This document shows positions 30,117 through 31,738 of a stretch of 31,738 nt of DNA, one piece after another (the first letter of the stretch is position 1; each line of letters opens with the position of its first letter). Under the pieces are notes generated by a model. It saw only the letters and a program-made list of their open reading frames with translations, ran no database searches and was not told the DNA's origin. The position numbers and the translations under genes are program-made. Origin of the DNA: ATM1 sp003577165 (GTDB taxonomy: Bacteria > Armatimonadota > Fimbriimonadia > Fimbriimonadales > ATM1). The stretch lies in the NCBI GenBank assembly GCA_030263715.1, contig SZPM01000025.1, positions 1-31,738 on the forward strand, given 5' to 3'.

Positions 30117-30827
30117 ATGCAGGATCGATACGCGGGGGATGTTGGGGACTTCAGCAAGTTCCAGTTGCTGCGGGAGCTGCACAAAAACAGCGGCCTGAGG
30201 CTGGGCATTTCGTGGTACCGATTCCCGGACGAAGATCACAACCGCGACGGGGGCAAGGTGGACTACGCGGACAGGCACGAGTACACGTCCTGCGAGCCCG
30301 ACCTCACGGACGCTCTGCGCAAAGTCTTGCAGGGGACGCGGTCGGTGAGGGCTTTGGAGGGGGCCGGCGTGCTGCCGCCCACGACTCTGTATTTCAGTGA
30401 GTTGATTCCGCGCCAGGGCGGCCCGCAGCGCGCGGAGTGGTTTCAGCGTTCCCTCGAGGCGCTCGCGCCGGCCGAAATCGTGATGGCAGATCCCGACAAC
30501 GGTTTTCTTCCGATGTCCGTGGGCCTGGGATCGAGTCGTTTTGGGAAGTACATCGTCGATGACGAAGTTTCGGGCTTGCTCGGGGTTGCAGGTTTGGTCG
30601 TTGTCTATCATCACTTCAGTCGCCAAGGGAAGCATGTGGAGCAGGCACAGCGGGTTGGGTTTCATTTCGAACGATTGCATGGCAAGCGTCCGATGATGGT
30701 TCGATTCAGGCCGTATTCGCCGCGCCTCTATGTCGCGTTCTGTCGTGATACGTGGGCGGAAGAACTCGCGATGACCACGCTGAACTCGCTGGCGCGTCGG
30801 TGTCCCGATTTCTGGCAGGTGATGTGA
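30117..30827 (+). CDS. Uncharacterised protein with MQ-x-RY-x-GDVGDF start
   Basis: A 236-residue soluble protein. It starts MQDRYAGDVGDFSKFQLLREL, whose beginning is shared with a widespread family of uncharacterised proteins. LGISWYRFPDEDHNRDGG follows, then a central EIVMADPDNGF block, SRFGKYIVDDE, and VVVYHHFSRQGKH. The DPDNG and YHH blocks look like an active site of a Rossmann-like fold and recall methyltransferase motif IV, but this is only an impression. GGAGG lies 12 bases before the ATG, and GGAG closer. It stands alone before the repeat array. Function unknown. Confidence 0.75.
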   Translation: MQDRYAGDVGDFSKFQLLRELHKNSGLRLGISWYRFPDEDHNRDGGKVDYADRHEYTSCEPDLTDALRKVLQGTRSVRALEGAGVLPPTTLYFSELIPRQGGPQRAEWFQRSLEALAPAEIVMADPDNGFLPMSVGLGSSRFGKYIVDDEVSGLLGVAGLVVVYHHFSRQGKHVEQAQRVGFHFERLHGKRPMMVRFRPYSPRLYVAFCRDTWAEELAMTTLNSLARRCPDFWQVM

Positions 30828-30916
30828 GCGTCTGTTGGTGACGAGTCGGTTCGTTATACGCGACGGTCGCGGGTGTCGCCCTTACAGGGCTTCGATGGTT
30901 GTGTGTCTTCGCGATT

Positions 30917-31563
30917 CCAGGGCTTCGCCCTTCGCTATAGAATCACGGCCCTTCGGGCCTCCTTCTCGGAGATGAGAGCAAACACCGCATCACGTGGACC
31001 GTGGCAGCCGACGAGCCCCGAAGGGGCGGCAAGACTACAGCGAAGGGCGAAGCCCTGGGCGCAATGACATCACTTCGGGCCTCCTCTTTTGAAACGACGG
31101 GGCGCACCGCGTGACGCGGTTCGTTGTAGCCGGCGAGCCCCGAAGGGGCGGCAAGCCTACAGCGAAGGGCGAAGCCCTGGGCGCAATGACATCACGACCC
31201 TTCGGGCCTCGTTCTTGGAGATAAAAGGCCGCACCGCGTGACGTGGACCGTGGCAGCCGACGAGCCCCGAAGGGGCGGCAAGCCTACAGCGAAGGGCGAA
31301 GCCCTGGGCGCAATGACATCACGGCCTTCGGGCCTCCTTCTCGGAGATGAGAGCACACACCGCATCACGCGGTCCGTGGCAGCCGACGAGCCCCGAAGGG
31401 GCGGCAAGACTACAGCGAAGGGCGAAGCCCTGGGCGCAATGACATTACGACCCTTCGGGCCTCGTTCTTGGAGATGAAAGGCCGCACCGCATCACGCGGT
31501 CCGTGGCAGCCGACGAGCCCCGAAGGGGCGGCAAGCCAGCAGCGAAGGGCGAAGCCCTGGGCA
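30917..31563. repeat. Tandem array of palindromic extragenic repeats
   Basis: Five copies of GCCCCGAAGGGGCGGCAAG start at 31015, 31137, 31264, 31390 and 31517, that is, every 122-127 bases, with a partial inverted element at the left end (AGGGCTTCGCCCT at 30917). Each unit carries three short stems closed by GAA or TTC: GCCCC-GAA-GGGGC, AGGGC-GAA-GCCCT and GGCCC-TTC-GGGCC (or GACCC). Two subtypes can be told apart by the spacer (CTTCTCGGAGATGAGAGC in copies preceding 31015 and 31390; GTTCTTGGAGATRAAAGG before 31264 and 31517), so larger blocks were also duplicated. Frames open through the array are not genes. No transposase is nearby. Confidence 0.92.
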
Positions 31564-31738
31564 GGATCGCGGCCCAGGGACATGAGGCCTGTAGGGCCGA
31601 AACCCGGTGTTGGGCGTTCGCCCTATCCGTGCCATCGCGCGTTTCGCGATTTCGTCGTTGCGGGATCACACGTGATCGTGTAATCCGTTCTGTCGTTGGG
31701 TCTTGTAATTCACGGCGGGTGCATCCGACGAACGCGCG
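31564..31738. other. Non-coding right end with short palindromes
   Basis: After the array there is no convincing gene up to the window edge. Short palindromes are present: GGCCTGTAGGGCC-like and GGGCGTTCGCCC elements, related in style to the array, and GATCAC-AC-GTGATC at 31664-31677. The 89 bases from 30828 to 30916 on the other side of the array also hold nothing recognised. Confidence 0.5.

Noticed and set aside
30917..31563. CRISPR array.
   Set aside because: The repeated units are long (122-127 bases) and contiguous, without unique spacers of regular 30-40 base length, and no cas gene is present.
31192..31683. Several frames of about 70-80 codons rich in Arg, Gly and Pro at the right end.
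   Set aside because: They repeat with the palindromic array and exist on both strands because the units have no stops; they are not genes.

Overview
The window most likely comes from the chromosome of an Armatimonadota bacterium, probably related to Fimbriimonadia. This is inferred from the gene mix, not from any database search. The pointers are a prepilin-like H-X9-DG (DUF1559-type) protein at the left edge, a pseudopilin operon, lipopolysaccharide-type glycosyltransferases (so a diderm), a Pup/UBact-type proteasomal ATPase, and a small ComEC with an HLLAASGYN motif. Base composition is GC-rich. Genes are very tightly packed: three convergent pairs share stop-codon bases, and several tandem pairs overlap by 4 bases (ATGA). 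No tRNA, rRNA, transposase or CRISPR array was seen.

Layout. (1) 1-331 is the 3' end of a prepilin-like gene, followed by a terminator and valS. (2) 3095-6537, minus strand: recF, a dciA-like gene, comEC and a rhodanese gene, a replication, repair and DNA-uptake group. (3) 6759-8849: divergent RDD membrane protein and DUF58 protein. (4) 8846-12608, minus strand: a pseudopilin operon (major pilin, then GspI-, GspJ- and GspK-like proteins) ending in a small membrane protein of unknown role, with a strong hairpin after the first pilin gene. (5) 12609-13112: a 504-base non-coding gap with an A-rich tract and DnaA-box-like words. (6) 13113-17126, plus strand: a very divergent DnaA-like ATPase, a CBS-GGDEF protein with an unusual C-terminal domain, and a proteasomal ATPase, apparently one transcription unit. 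(7) 17143-21427, minus strand: family 4 uracil-DNA glycosylase, a small lipoprotein, a GT9-GT30 fusion glycosyltransferase, and an ABC ATPase without its permeases. (8) 21499-25552, plus strand: GH78 alpha-L-rhamnosidase-like enzyme and a DUF512/PDZ radical-SAM-type protein. (9) 25545-29391, minus strand: recA-recX, then a SigH-like sigma factor, a LuxR-type regulator and cdsA. (10) 29519-30827: a cyclophilin-type isomerase and an uncharacterised protein. (11) About 30917-31563: a tandem array of 122-127 base units made of GAA/TTC-loop palindromes.

How the genes fit together. DNA metabolism is over-represented (recF, dciA, DnaA-like, uracil-DNA glycosylase, recA, recX), and ComEC plus the pseudopilins suggest natural transformation. 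The most unusual items are the DnaA-like protein whose domain IV lacks the DnaA-box recognition signature, its linkage to a diguanylate-cyclase-like protein and a proteasomal ATPase, the single-chain heptosyltransferase/Kdo-transferase-like fusion, and two inverted repeats lying exactly on the -35 and -10 elements of the recA promoter.
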